Of a stretch of 64,000 nucleotides of DNA, positions 1-10,670 are shown piece by piece. This DNA is from Rhynchopus euleeides (taxonomy: Eukaryota > Euglenozoa > Diplonemea > Diplonemida > Diplonemidae), in contig OY723304.1 in assembly GCA_963210315.1 (NCBI GenBank), forward strand, positions 372,001 through 436,000. Reading direction: 5' to 3'. Below the pieces are notes generated by a model. It searched no databases and was not told the DNA's origin. It saw only the letters and a list, made by a program, of their open reading frames with translations. The translations under genes were made by a program, and so were the position numbers. Positions within the stretch are counted from its first letter, which is position 1. Every line of letters begins with the position of its first letter.

Positions 1-3000
1 GACCGCAACGAGGTTCAGCCACGTGATCTCCCTCGGTGGCGCAGCGCGCCCCACGCGCTGCAGGTGTTTCGCGGCACGCGAGTAGGCGGAGAAGCGCTTC
101 CACGTCGCCAGCACCCTGTCACGCATGCGGGTGTCCGTGAGGATCAGGAGACGCTTCGCCAGGTTCTCGTTTGCCATGGTCTTCAGGCGGCGCTGCACCG
201 TGGTCTCCATCCACATGCGCCACTGCACGAAGAAGACATGCCTGACACGGCGGTCCGTCGCATGCAGTATGTCGTAGGCCTTGCGTTGGTCACGTGTCCG
301 CTTCTCTCGGCGCAGATCCGCCCTGAAGCGCAGGCCACGCCCCACACGCTGCACCACCTTGATGCTGCGTTCGCTGCGTGTCAGGAGGACGTAGCGCGAC
401 TGGTACCCTCGGAAGACACGTGTCAAGCGCTGCGACACGGTACGGAGGTGCCTGCGTGCAGCTGCCTCGCACCGTGCATCGTAGCACCGCCAGCAGCGCT
501 GTATAAGGGCGGCTGCGTGGTAGAGCCGCAGGCTGTACCGCTCTGCGACGCCTCTGCCTGTGCACTGCAGGCGGCGTGCAGCACCCTGCAGCCTGTGGTA
601 GTGTGTGCCGGTGTGCTCGCGGGTGGTGCAGGCGCGCCCCATGCGCTGCACACACATCATGGCATGGCGGAAGGCCTGCAGCTTCTCCCTGTCGATGGCG
701 CCGCGCCCCACGCGCTGCACCACCCATTTGCCTGTGCGGTTGTTGTGCAGCGACTTGTAGAGGCGCGTTGCCTGCTCCAGCTTGGACGCCAGCACCGATT
801 TCGTAAAGAAGGATATCACGACGTATGCGGCGGAGCGGCGGATCTGCGCATTCAGAGTCCACCTTGCCATGGCGGCCCGTGCCACACGCTGCACGCGCTG
901 CACCGCAGACAGGGCCTCGTTGTAGCGGAAGCCGAACTCCCTGCGGTCGGTGAAGGCACGCCCAGAGGACTGCAGCTTGGCACAGCTGCGGCGCAGGGTG
1001 CGGCGCCCCACCTCCGCCTGCTGCACCAGGGTCGCCAGCTGCGACGTGGAAACGCTGCCGCCGCACGACATGAAGTCGACGGACACCGCGTCGCCCACAC
1101 CGCACGTCAGAAGCGCACCCCCGTGTGTGTCGCGGAAGTACAGCCGCGTGACGTACCCCCTGTAGACACGTTTGAGCAGACCCACCGCGGTGATCTGCCG
1201 CACCACCTGCCTGCCGAGATAGCCACGGGCAAAACGTTGAAGCGTCCCTGCGATGGTGCTGTACAGGAGGTCGCGCCGCCCAAACAGGCCCCGCCCGCAT
1301 GTCTGCAGCACGGCGGCAGGGCGCCACCGGAAGGTCAACAGGCGTCCGTGCTTACCACGGCCCACACGCTGCAGCACATCCACCGCACGATCGCGTTGCT
1401 GTGCAGCGGCTGCCAGGCACAGCCTGGCGTAGGTGGCGCGGCACATGCGCTGCATGATGCGCGCCGCACAGAGATGGCACCGCACCAGCGCCACGCGCCG
1501 TCGCGAGCTGTGGCAGCGGTAGGCACGCTGGATGCAGCAGGCGGCATCGGCGTACACCTTGCGCTCTGTCAGGCTTTCAAAATATTTCTTTGCCATCAGC
1601 ACCTTGCGGCGCTGCGCGACGGTGTGCTTTGCGGCGAGCACCCTCGCGTAGCGCTGGATGACGACGGCGCAGAGCGACTTCCACCGCAGTATCTTGACGT
1701 CGCGCAGCCTGTTGCAGGCGAGCTTCTTGCGGAAGAGACATTGGATCTTCACGGCGGCATGCTCCCGATGCAGCTCCTCTCGCCGCTCCGCCACCCTGTC
1801 ACGCGCCTTCTTGTTGCGGTAGAGCAGCTGGATAGAGGTGGCGGCGTTGTTCTGCCGCGACAGCTCCCGGCTCTCCTTGACCTGCCCCCGCGCCTTGGCC
1901 AGGCGCCACTGCTTCTGGATGACATGCGCTGCGCGCTGAGGGCGTTCCTTCTCATTGCGAGCGGCGGCACGTGCCACCAGGCCACGGCCGATGCGCTGCA
2001 GCAGCTGCGCGTGCACCTGCAGGCGGAGGCGGGACCTGCCCAGCCCGCCCTGCCCCATGCGCTGGATGCACAGCACAGAGCGCATGCGGTACCGCGCCTC
2101 CTCGATGGCACGCTTTGCCTTGATCTGCCGCCAGAGGTTCTGGATGCGCACCGCACGGTACGACAGGTACTTGTCGCGTAGCATATCCTTGGCAGCGCTG
2201 CACCGCCCTGCCCGCTGTAGCATCTTGCAGCTTGTGATGTACTTCCCAAGCTTGGAACGCGCAATGCTGGCACGCCCGATGGACTGGATGAACACGATGC
2301 TGCCCTTGTCGCGGCGGAGCTGCCGCATGGCGAGAAACATCCGCATATGCGTCTGCATCAGCAGGACAGCGCGGGCTCGCCGTTGGTAGTATATCGCGAG
2401 CGCCCGGTTGAACTTCTGCCGCACGACGTGCGATTTCCAAAACTTCTGGATGCTCTTCGCAGCGGTGAACATCGCCAACGTGTGCTTGAAGTGCTTCCTT
2501 GCGAGGTGGCTCCGCGCTATCGACTGGCACAGCACCACCTTCTCAAAGTCATCCGGTGCGCCATAAAGGATCAGCTCCTTGTCTGTCTTGAAGTCTGTCA
2601 GCGGCCTGCTCCCATGCACCGACTGCGCATTCTGGATCTTGATCTTCGCCTTCACGGCACGCTGCCGTGTGATGACGTGCTCACGGGACCTCTGTGCGAA
2701 CACCTCCAGCTCGACCGTGCGCTCCTTCTCGATGAACTCCCGCCCCTCTGCTTCCTTATGCACCCTCGCCAGCAGGTAGAACACGCCGTGCGACACAGGC
2801 TCATGCGGGATGTTGAGATGCCGAAACTCCTGCACCAGCGACGTGATGCAGTCGAAGAACTGAAGGAGCCGCATCAGAGACCCGGTGTCTATCCCGTTGT
2901 ACATCTTGTCCACATCTGCAAGGCGCAGCGCATCGTCGATCACACTCATCACACTCTCCTTGCGGGACTTGATGAGGCGGCACACGGTGTGCAGCGTGGC

Positions 3001-4527
3001 GTTGGCAGGGGGCTGCACGCCGTATGCCCGCGTGACCCACAGCACATGCCGGTTCTCCAGGATCCCGAGAGGCGACGGGGTGTCGAGCATGCGCAGCAGC
3101 ATCGAGCAGAGGAGGAAAGTCGAGTCCACACACAGCTGCACCAGCGAGTCTGTCGACAGCCACACAAGCAGGTCGCGCTGCGACCGCTCGCCTGCCGCTG
3201 CCCCCCCCTGAGTGACGCCCTTGGTGGTGCGCCACGTCTGGATGAACGCATCGTCCTGTTCACCCTCGTCGTCGTCAGCCTCTGCCCCAACCCTGTGTTT
3301 CCGCATGAAGACCCTTCTCTGGATTTCCTTCCGCGCAGCCCGGCACTTCCAGCAGCGCTGCACCTTCGCGGCTGCGAGGTTAGGTTTGATCACATTCCAG
3401 TAGAACGAATAATGCTCATTCGGCTCCTGCCGCCCCTCCTCCTCAACGTAGATCGCATGCCGGGAAGCAACCTCCTGCTTCACTATAGTCCGCGTTGTCA
3501 TGATCTCATCCCACACCGTGGTCAGGTTGTACCGCAGGAGATACGATGCAAACACAGGCTTGGATATCACGCTGTTGCTGAGCTTCAGCCCCGCCAGGTT
3601 GAAGGAGTCCGCGACAAAATGCTCCAGCCGGTTCATAGGAAGGCTCTGCACCGACTCGCACACGACGTGCACCGGGACATCCCCGTGGTGGTAGCGGTCG
3701 GGCAGCACAATCTCATAGGACAGCGTGAGGTGCTGTGCGGTAGCCTCTGTGATGTTGCGCTTGAGGGATTTTGCCTTCAGCAGCCCCACCGTGAGGCTCG
3801 ACAGCAGCGAGAAGTTATCCTTGAAGACATACGCCAGCACCAGGGGGGACGTGAAGTGGGTCAGAGGGTCGAACAGGCTCTCCAGGGTCATGACCTCCTC
3901 CTCCTGCAGCGTCTCCACGATCTGCTGCGAGTTGCACTGCGGCAGCACCGCTGGCCTCACCTTCTTCTTCCGGGCTGTATACGTCGAACCGACAGAATTC
4001 CGCCTCTCAGGCGAAGCGCCGTCCTCTCCAACACCCGGCCCGTCAGGCCTGGAGCGGAAGCTGTCGACGCTGGGTATGCTCTGCCTCCTCTGCGGGCGCT
4101 TTGCGTTTTTAAACGACTCCGAGGTGGAGGGTCTCGAATGGTGTGTCTCTGAGATGTGCGACGTGGAAGGGGATGCGTCAAAACCCCCGCCCTGCAGCCC
4201 TGCGAGGCCCGGGGACCCGATTGTAATCTCCGGCGAGGTTGCGTTGGCTGAAAAGTCGGAGGGGCTGAGCGCTCCCTTCTTCTTCTTCCGCCGCACCGTG
4301 GTGACCACCGCGGTCGACGCGATGCTGTTTCTCGAATCGTTCATCCGGTTGATCTCTGCAGACGAGGCAGAACCACCTGTCCCGTTCGGCCCGAGCTGCT
4401 GTGTTGCCGGCGACATCAATTTCTTCTTCGCCTTGAATCCACTCAGAGGGTCAGCCGCGGGCTGCTTCTTCTTCTTCGACCCCGTCATGGAGTCCAGCAC
4501 GCTCTGCGTCCCCTTTTTGCCCGGCAT
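1..4527 (-). CDS. Multi-IQ-motif calmodulin-binding protein, 3' end outside window
   Basis: An uninterrupted minus-strand frame runs from the ATG at 4527 through the left edge, 1509 codons with no stop. The start opens with MPGKKGTQS, followed by a Lys/Ser-rich disordered region (about residues 1-190), an unassigned globular region (about 200-650) holding one early IQ-like helix near residue 395, and then a long array of IQ-type helices (about 660-1509) such as VVQRVGRG, TLQRFARGYLGR and CCIQRAYR. About two dozen IQ-like motifs are visible. IQ motifs bind calmodulin or centrin-like light chains, so a cytoskeletal, centrosomal or flagellar scaffold is likely. I see no myosin motor and no CH domain in the part present, so myosin and classical ASPM are not supported. 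The C-terminus is missing. The family of the 200-650 region is not recognised. Confidence 0.85.
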   Translation of the reverse strand, partial: MPGKKGTQSVLDSMTGSKKKKQPAADPLSGFKAKKKLMSPATQQLGPNGTGGSASSAEINRMNDSRNSIASTAVVTTVRRKKKKGALSPSDFSANATSPEITIGSPGLAGLQGGGFDASPSTSHISETHHSRPSTSESFKNAKRPQRRQSIPSVDSFRSRPDGPGVGEDGASPERRNSVGSTYTARKKKVRPAVLPQCNSQQIVETLQEEEVMTLESLFDPLTHFTSPLVLAYVFKDNFSLLSSLTVGLLKAKSLKRNITEATAQHLTLSYEIVLPDRYHHGDVPVHVVCESVQSLPMNRLEHFVADSFNLAGLKLSNSVISKPVFASYLLRYNLTTVWDEIMTTRTIVKQEVASRHAIYVEEEGRQEPNEHYSFYWNVIKPNLAAAKVQRCWKCRAARKEIQRRVFMRKHRVGAEADDDEGEQDDAFIQTWRTTKGVTQGGAAAGERSQRDLLVWLSTDSLVQLCVDSTFLLCSMLLRMLDTPSPLGILENRHVLWVTRAYGVQPPANATLHTVCRLIKSRKESVMSVIDDALRLADVDKMYNGIDTGSLMRLLQFFDCITSLVQEFRHLNIPHEPVSHGVFYLLARVHKEAEGREFIEKERTVELEVFAQRSREHVITRQRAVKAKIKIQNAQSVHGSRPLTDFKTDKELILYGAPDDFEKVVLCQSIARSHLARKHFKHTLAMFTAAKSIQKFWKSHVVRQKFNRALAIYYQRRARAVLLMQTHMRMFLAMRQLRRDKGSIVFIQSIGRASIARSKLGKYITSCKMLQRAGRCSAAKDMLRDKYLSYRAVRIQNLWRQIKAKRAIEEARYRMRSVLCIQRMGQGGLGRSRLRLQVHAQLLQRIGRGLVARAAARNEKERPQRAAHVIQKQWRLAKARGQVKESRELSRQNNAATSIQLLYRNKKARDRVAERREELHREHAAVKIQCLFRKKLACNRLRDVKILRWKSLCAVVIQRYARVLAAKHTVAQRRKVLMAKKYFESLTERKVYADAACCIQRAYRCHSSRRRVALVRCHLCAARIMQRMCRATYARLCLAAAAQQRDRAVDVLQRVGRGKHGRLLTFRWRPAAVLQTCGRGLFGRRDLLYSTIAGTLQRFARGYLGRQVVRQITAVGLLKRVYRGYVTRLYFRDTHGGALLTCGVGDAVSVDFMSCGGSVSTSQLATLVQQAEVGRRTLRRSCAKLQSSGRAFTDRREFGFRYNEALSAVQRVQRVARAAMARWTLNAQIRRSAAYVVISFFTKSVLASKLEQATRLYKSLHNNRTGKWVVQRVGRGAIDREKLQAFRHAMMCVQRMGRACTTREHTGTHYHRLQGAARRLQCTGRGVAERYSLRLYHAAALIQRCWRCYDARCEAAARRHLRTVSQRLTRVFRGYQSRYVLLTRSERSIKVVQRVGRGLRFRADLRREKRTRDQRKAYDILHATDRRVRHVFFVQWRMWMETTVQRRLKTMANENLAKRLLILTDTRMRDRVLATWKRFSAYSRAAKHLQRVGRAAPPREITWLNLVAV

Positions 4528-5822
4528 GTTTGATCACGCACCCACCCCAGGTGGGGTGGGTGGGGTGGGAGCTGCGGTGTGGTGCAGCAGGGGCGGAACC
4601 CACTGTCCTCCCCCGCCCTACCAACAGGGTGGGGTTGTGGCACGATCGGATGGGCGATTCATCCTGGATGGGTGGTGGGGGTGGGAAAAGCGTCAAACGC
4701 ATCAGATCAAAAGGAAACCACGCCGATTCACGTTGGCTATATTTGGGTAGGGGGTCTGTATCGTACAGAAGACCGCAATACTGGCTGGCCAACTTGTCGA
4801 CTTGTGTGACTGTGATGCATTCGCGAAAGCAGGGATGATATCCTAAGGGGGCCGAATATCGCCCAAGTACCGCCATCCCTGCAACCGGCGGTGCGAAAAA
4901 GGGTGGAGGGGGGTGGGTGGGTGGGTGGTGGGGAGGGGGTCGAGTTCTGTCATGCTGAGAGGCAGATGCGTGCGGGGGGGCGTCGGGGTTGGTGCGGCGT
5001 GTCGGGAGGCGGCCCGAGAGAGAAAGGCTCAGAGAGGGCAGGCAGGGCCTGCCTCTGAAGGTGGGTGCCACCCTGAGCACGCGTGCCACCCTTCGTCTCC
5101 TGCACAGCGGCAGTTCAGGCTGAGGTTGGGTGTTCTGAGAGGGCACGGCTCGGACGGGCCGTGTCCTGAATCAAACAAGGTTGGGTTCCGTGCCAGCCCG
5201 CACACAGGTGGGCACCAGTGTGTGAGGCGGCAGTTGGCAAGACGACAAGCAAGAGAGAAGAAAGAGAGGCAGGTGCGGCAACCGTCTACAGCCGGTGGGG
5301 CTGCCGTCGTCAGGATGGCAGTGGCACGGAGCCAGCTTGCCAGAACCTGCTGCGTTGGCATGCGGTGGGGAAAGGGGAAAGAACACCGCAGTGCGCCAAA
5401 GCTGCTAACAAACGGTCAAAGACGGGCCGGGTTGCGGGTTGTGGGTGGGCGGTTGGGACCATGGCGTCTGCATTGCATCGGCAGCAAAGCCGTGCAGTCA
5501 GCCGGCCAGTCGGTCACCAAGCCAGCTATCTTCCGAACAGGGTGCCATGCAGGGGAAAGGGCGGACCTGTGCTGCACACGGCACAGCCGTAGGCAGCAGG
5601 TGCGCACCGCGAGCACCCTTCATCAGAGTTGGCGGCAAAAGAGCGGAGGTAATAATATGTTGGGCCGGTAATCGGTTGGCAGGTTCTTGTGTGGTGGTCT
5701 TTTGCGTGCTGCTGTTCGATGCCAGCTCGCCAGGCCACCATGGTACACGCCGATCGGTTGGTTGGGTGAAAAAAAAGCGGAATAAACGAGCCGAAAAGCG
5801 GCAAAATACAAAGAACAAGAAT
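4528..5822. other. Intergenic, no gene seen
   Basis: This lies between the IQ gene start and the first MITE. It has G-rich runs just upstream of the IQ gene (GGTGGGGTGGGTGGGGTGGG around 4551-4570 on the plus strand). Several open frames up to about 250 codons exist, but their composition is Arg/Gly-rich and they show no domain, so I do not call them genes. Confidence 0.5.
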
Positions 5823-5931
5823 GGGGGCCCTCGCTACCAAGTGTGACTGAGTGAGAAAAAGTGAGAAGTCAGCCATGTTTGGCTGAAAACTGACGACTCG
5901 TGACTCACAGTGACTCGTAGCGAGGGCCCCC
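5823..5931 (+). repeat. 109-bp MITE, copy A
   Basis: The ends are GGGGGCCCTCGCTAC and its exact reverse complement. The centre holds a 6-bp stem, CAGCCA-TGTT-TGGCTG. The flanking 3-bp duplication is AAT (5820-5822 and 5932-5934). It lies downstream of the sulfatase stop. The whole element can fold as an imperfect hairpin. It has no coding capacity, so it must be moved in trans. Confidence 0.9.
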
Positions 5932-6026
5932 AATAAACGAAACAGCAATGTACCGGGGTCCTCTTGATGCAGGTCAGAGCCAAGACAGCCCGCCCGCCAC
6001 CCCTCGCGCACACGACGGTTCAAAGT

Positions 6027-7463
6027 TCACGGCACGTACACGCCGTTCGGGATCTCGGGGGCCGTGCAACCCTCACCCGATGCAGTCGTCGACGCGTCGT
6101 GGCAACGCATGTACTCCTGCATGCGCAGCCGCACGTCTGCGTACGCCTGCAGTCCTGCCACGTCGGTCGACTCTGCAGGGTCCACCAGAAGGTTGTACAG
6201 CTCACCCATGCCAGACACAGACCCTGCAACCGTGTACTTGTAGGGCCACGCCACAACGGTGCGGTCGGTGTACATCTCCATCGCCTTGGGCACCGTGGTC
6301 ACAGGCACCCCGCCCGCAGCCTCTGCACGCCACGACACCCCGTCCATTGCGTAGGCTGCAGTCACCCCGGCATAGTCAGCCAGTGTCGCAGTGGTGTCGG
6401 TGTTGACAACAGCTGACGCCACGTGCGAGCCCGCCTCCACCTCCACGGGGTACCTCACGGCCTGCATGATGCGTGTCCCCGTTTCCGTGAGGGACGACTT
6501 CCCGACCGTCCCGTGGTCCATGCAGATCACGACGATGGTGCTGTCCAACACCTCCAGATCCTCCAGCCCGTCGAGCATGGCACCCAGCGCGTCATCGACC
6601 CACATGTGCCCCGCAAGGCTGTCCACCCGACGTGCGCTGGCGGACAGGAGGGTCGCTGCAGCCCACACATCCGCACGTGCCCGCATCGTTGTGTAGGGTG
6701 CCTCAGCCAGCATCCCTGCAGGGGTGGCGCGTGCGTCGAAGGCGAACGCCGATGCGGTATTCGGGGAGTGCGGCCCTGTCGGGGCGAGGTACAGGAAGAA
6801 CGGCTTCTCCGCAGCAACAGCAGCCGCCACCTCTGTCAGCGACGTGTTGACGAGCCACTCTGTGTTGTGAGACCATGTGTGGCCAGTCCCGTCCGCCCCG
6901 AACCCACCATTCAGGTTCGTCGCGTATGCCGATGCAACCTTCGTGAACCCTGTGGCATTGATATCGCGCACCAGCGTGGAGTAGTCCTCAAGGTGCTCCG
7001 TTGAGGTCGGGAACAGGTGCCACTTCCCGGAGAAGATCGTCTCATACCCGGCACGCGACAGTGCCGTCTGCAGGTTGTTCTGAGTGTCAACCCCGACCAT
7101 CTTGGCCTGTGGCACCTCGATGTACGTCCGCCCCTCCCACGTCGGGTCCCGCCGGTACCTCTGCACCGACGCGGCGCGTGCATACTCCCCACGGCTGGCG
7201 TACCGCCCCGTCAGCAGGCTGAAGCGCGACGGCGCACACTTCGGCGACGCTGTGTACGCCCGTTCGAACACCGCCCCCTCCTCACGCACCCGGTCCATGT
7301 TCGGCACAGCCGGGGGTGCTGAGGGGAACTCGCCTCCGACCGGGGCCTCGTCGAACACAAACCCGAAGTCGTCCGGCATGAACAGCATCATGTTGGGCTG
7401 TGCCTCTGCCGGTGTGAGGGCAAGCGCCGTTGCGGCAACGGCCAGTGCGATGCGGAGCGACAT
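6027..7463 (-). CDS. Secreted sulfatase (formylglycine-dependent)
   Basis: This 478-residue protein starts with a signal peptide (MSLRIALAVAATALALTPAEA) and then the metal-binding segment PDDFG (D31, D32). The sulfatase signature KCAPSRFSLLTGRY lies at residues 75-88. Cys76 is the residue expected to become formylglycine, and Arg80 completes C-x-P-x-R. A GKWHL motif (catalytic Lys region) and MDHGTVGK (metal-binding Asp-His) follow in the usual order. It should hydrolyse sulfate esters of secreted or extracellular polysaccharides or glycosaminoglycan-like substrates; the exact substrate cannot be read. The length is typical for a compact sulfatase, no intron is visible, and it ends at TGA. 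The start is chosen because the signal peptide follows it directly. Confidence 0.93.
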   Translation of the reverse strand: MSLRIALAVAATALALTPAEAQPNMMLFMPDDFGFVFDEAPVGGEFPSAPPAVPNMDRVREEGAVFERAYTASPKCAPSRFSLLTGRYASRGEYARAASVQRYRRDPTWEGRTYIEVPQAKMVGVDTQNNLQTALSRAGYETIFSGKWHLFPTSTEHLEDYSTLVRDINATGFTKVASAYATNLNGGFGADGTGHTWSHNTEWLVNTSLTEVAAAVAAEKPFFLYLAPTGPHSPNTASAFAFDARATPAGMLAEAPYTTMRARADVWAAATLLSASARRVDSLAGHMWVDDALGAMLDGLEDLEVLDSTIVVICMDHGTVGKSSLTETGTRIMQAVRYPVEVEAGSHVASAVVNTDTTATLADYAGVTAAYAMDGVSWRAEAAGGVPVTTVPKAMEMYTDRTVVAWPYKYTVAGSVSGMGELYNLLVDPAESTDVAGLQAYADVRLRMQEYMRCHDASTTASGEGCTAPEIPNGVYVP

Positions 7464-9011
7464 GGCGTGCGGCTACGGCAAAGCAGGATTCAGTTCCACC
7501 TGCAGCAGGATTTGAGGGTGTGATGGCGATATCCAACAACGGATATTCAAAGTCCTACCAAGGACAGCACCACATGTGCGCAGGGAGAAAGGAAAGGCAG
7601 CCTCTGACGGGTAAGGGGGGTATGAGGAGCGGGGGTGAGCACCCTGGCTTGTTCCTACGTAGGATGCTTCTCAGTGATCACGTTTGAAGGTGTGGCGTGC
7701 CAGTGCGGCATACTTTTTTTTGGTGTCGACAACCACAGGCACTGCGAGAGCTAGGCTGCTGCACAGACCCCCGTTCTGTCCCATTTGACGCCCTGCGTGT
7801 TTTGGCAGCAGCCCAAACTCAAGAAAAGATACTTCTTCTCTCGGATGACTTGGGGCTGAAATTCAAAACACCTCACCCACTCCCCCCCCCCCCCTCATAC
7901 CCACCCCACCACCACCCCTTCGCTGGGTTGAGCTTTTTCAGGTTATCAGATGCTTGCTACAGCACAACACAGGTGAGAATATACGGAGTCTTCTTGTCGA
8001 TCATTTTTATTTCCAGGAACGGCACTGAGATGATGGAAACCTAGAGAGGGGTATGCAGGGGGACCGGGGAGGGGAGGAGGTACCCTGGCATCTCTTTCTG
8101 GCGATCTTTTGGGGTGCAGGATTTTCGGCAAACCCCCACCTAAAACAAATGCAAAGGAGGGGGTGCACCAAACAACACGCCGCTTTTGGCGCCGTCGCAG
8201 GACCACCCCTCAGGAAGGGCTTTAAAACGCTGATCCCGCCATTGGGGGATGTAGAGGTGAGGGGAGTGCCACCTATCTGCGTTAAACTGTGTGCCATATG
8301 TGGCACCTCCTGTCGCTAGGGCGGGGTCGCGGTGCTCACACCCGAGACATGAGCGAAAGAGGGGGGCCTCTATATAGAGGCCCACCCCCTCCCCGCAGCA
8401 GTCACCCCTCACCCCCCTCAAACCGCAAAGGAGCAACAAAACTGAAACACGGGCACGGCAACACGCGCAGGGCGCGGATGGGTGTGTCTAGCGGATGTCT
8501 ACCCGCAGACCCACAAGCGCCACGTGAGTCTGTGGTGTTGGATCGTTGTGCCCCCCGCCTCCGGTGCTGCGGCGAGTTGCACGGAGGGCACGGCGGTGCG
8601 AAACGGGTCGTTTCTTCGAGGCTCCCAGCCTCCTCCCCCACCCCAGCGACGCAGCAAAGAGACTGGTAATGCTTGCCAGAATCACGGGATGGGGGGTGGG
8701 GGTGGGGGGTTGAGCTGCCCGGCATATACGATATCACACGCACGCGCAAAATATGGTTTGCCTTTTGAACAGAACACACCGAGCGCACGCTCTCCGCCTG
8801 CGAAACACACACAGTGACTGTGACACAATGATTCTTCTGTGAAGTGGGAGATGGGCTCAGTGCAAACTTCGCCGGGGGCATAGGAAGGAAGGGATAATAT
8901 GCAATACACTGCAGCTGACTACGGTGGCGAAGGTGACCCGGCTGCTGGGCCTGAGGTCGCAGATTCGGGGGCTGTTCCCAACTCGCTCCGTTCGGAGCTA
9001 GTACCTGCAAG
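7464..9011. other. Intergenic, no gene seen
   Basis: This is sequence upstream of the sulfatase, with C-runs near 7881-7895 and G-runs near 8690-8712. No frame here resembles a protein. It contains the TATA-centred palindrome listed separately. Confidence 0.5.
8365..8382. repeat. 18-bp perfect palindrome with TATATA core
   Basis: GGCCTCTATATAGAGGCC is exactly self-complementary and is flanked by G and C runs that extend the pairing (GGGG on the left, CACCCCC on the right). It could be a hairpin, a dimer-binding site or a TATA-type core element. It lies about 900 bp upstream of the sulfatase start. Confidence 0.5.
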
Positions 9012-9365
9012 CCTTTTTTTTTTTAACTTCGTTCCCGTCCCCCCACGTTGTGCGCTACGTCGTTGTAGCGTTGGCTCACTCGTGTGCTTCGTTCCGGGGT
9101 CGGGTCAGGGATAGTGCCCTGTGTGGTGCCGTTTTTTCCCGCAGAGCGGGTGGGTTGCCGTGCGTCGACACGGAGACACCTCCCCATTAAAAGCCAAAGT
9201 TTTTGTGTTGAGACGTCTTCACCTGATATGGCAAAGGTCCTGTTCGTTGGTTTCCCCCTGGTCTGTCGCGCCCATCAGGGTGCGTGGACAGGGCCCGTAC
9301 TTTGTTTTCATTCGTGTTCTGTGATTTGTGACCAACCCGCCCCTTGCCCCGCCCGGTTGAGGTCC

Positions 9366-10670
9366 CTACCCCTTCCCCCGTTTCGTCAGTAGCTCCGTCT
9401 CGGTCTCGTGGAGCAGGCCTGCGTCCATCAGGAAACGCAGGGTGGTCACGGGCCGGGTGAGGAGTAGGACATGGGGGGAGAGGTTGTCCAGGTGTTTTTC
9501 CCGTAGGTCCTTAAGCTTCGGGCAGGTTCGCAGTAGGTGCTTCAGCGTCGTTTTCTGCACTGTGCATCCGTGCATGGGGCATTTCGGTGCCCTGTTTTTC
9601 GACATGTAGTCGAACAGGAGGTAGTGGCGGCGCGTCCGTAGCAGTCGCATCGTGCTGGCCCCGAGGCGGGTCAGCGCCGGTGTGTGTAGCGCGGGCCGGC
9701 GCGCTGTAGGCCCCGCCGATTTAGGTGGCGTCCAGGCGTACAGACTTTTCTCGCCGGGCCGGGGCGTCCGCTCCGCAGTCACCCTCCGCACTGCCGCCTT
9801 CGCCGCCAGCAGTGTGATGGGCTCCGTCTGCAGCTGGTGCAGCTGGTTGTTCGTCCGCAGACCCGCCTGATAGTCTGCCAGTTCATTTCCCTCCACCCCG
9901 ACGTGGGCCGGCACGTACTGCAAGGTGACAGTCGTGCCTGAGCTGGTGAGTGTGGCCAGGCCGCGCCAGACGTCGACAAGCGTTTCCGCTTTGGCACGGT
10001 GTGGCCCTGCTTCTAGCGCGTGCAGGGCGGATTGGCTATCCGTGAGAATCACGACGCGGGCTACACCCCTTGCTGCGATCATCTGAGTCGCCTCCCGCAG
10101 TGCTACCAGTTCCGCCTGGTAAGAGACGCAGCTCTGGCCCGCCCCGACACTGCGCTTGTCGACGATGTCTGTTGTAGAAGGGTCCAGGAGGACAACACCC
10201 GCTCCTCCGACTCCCTCCTTTACCGACCCGTCCGTGTAGGCGTGCAGCTCCGCCTGGGGGAGCCCCGCCAGCATCACCTGCGCCATAGCGTACCTCTCCG
10301 CGTCGGTCTGGTCGGGGTCGCTCCGGCTCAGGCCAGGGATGGCGGGGTGTATCTGGATGTTCCCGAGCATCCCTTGCCACTCCCACGGTGCCACCGGGTA
10401 GTGGGATATGATTGTGGCAGGGCCCGGGCTGCGTGTGTAGATGGCGGTGCGTTTGACCACCGATTCAGCCAAACGAAGCCACGTGCTGCCGGCGGTGCGC
10501 GACGCTTTTTGGATCGCCGTTGACCCCGGGGACCCACCAACCCGTCGAATCCGCTCGTACGCCGTAGCCGCTTCGGTGTACATCTTCTCTTCGAGGGTCG
10601 GCAGGTGTGCCTCCCACAGCAGTTCCGCTGTGTCCGTGGTGAAGGCGCAGCCCGGCGGTGGATCGTCTCC
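9366..10670 (-). CDS. LINE-A ORF2 C-terminal part: RNase H and tail
   Basis: This frame continues the ORF2 protein after the frameshift near 10650-10668. It carries an RNase H domain, with YTDGS (first catalytic Asp), YQAEL (catalytic Glu), LTDSQSAL (catalytic Asp) and HVGVEGNELAD (late His/Asp region). After it a Cys/His stretch (CPMHGC with a downstream HLLRTC) resembles the zinc-knuckle tail of many LINEs. RNase H would remove the RNA template during integration. The frame ends at TAG (9366-9368). Confidence 0.85.
   Translation of the reverse strand, partial: GDDPPPGCAFTTDTAELLWEAHLPTLEEKMYTEAATAYERIRRVGGSPGSTAIQKASRTAGSTWLRLAESVVKRTAIYTRSPGPATIISHYPVAPWEWQGMLGNIQIHPAIPGLSRSDPDQTDAERYAMAQVMLAGLPQAELHAYTDGSVKEGVGGAGVVLLDPSTTDIVDKRSVGAGQSCVSYQAELVALREATQMIAARGVARVVILTDSQSALHALEAGPHRAKAETLVDVWRGLATLTSSGTTVTLQYVPAHVGVEGNELADYQAGLRTNNQLHQLQTEPITLLAAKAAVRRVTAERTPRPGEKSLYAWTPPKSAGPTARRPALHTPALTRLGASTMRLLRTRRHYLLFDYMSKNRAPKCPMHGCTVQKTTLKHLLRTCPKLKDLREKHLDNLSPHVLLLTRPVTTLRFLMDAGLLHETETELLTKRGKG

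Noticed and set aside
64-2181. 705-codon plus-strand open frame (His/Leu-rich)
   Set aside because: It is the antisense shadow of the IQ-repeat gene. The minus frame gives recognisable IQ helices; the plus frame gives only periodic low-complexity peptide.
2347-4152. 601-codon plus-strand open frame
   Set aside because: It is antisense to the N-terminal half of the IQ gene and has no domain.
4913-5671. 252-codon plus-strand frame
   Set aside because: Composition is Arg/Gly-rich with no motif, it sits in the upstream region of the IQ gene, and there is no supporting start context.
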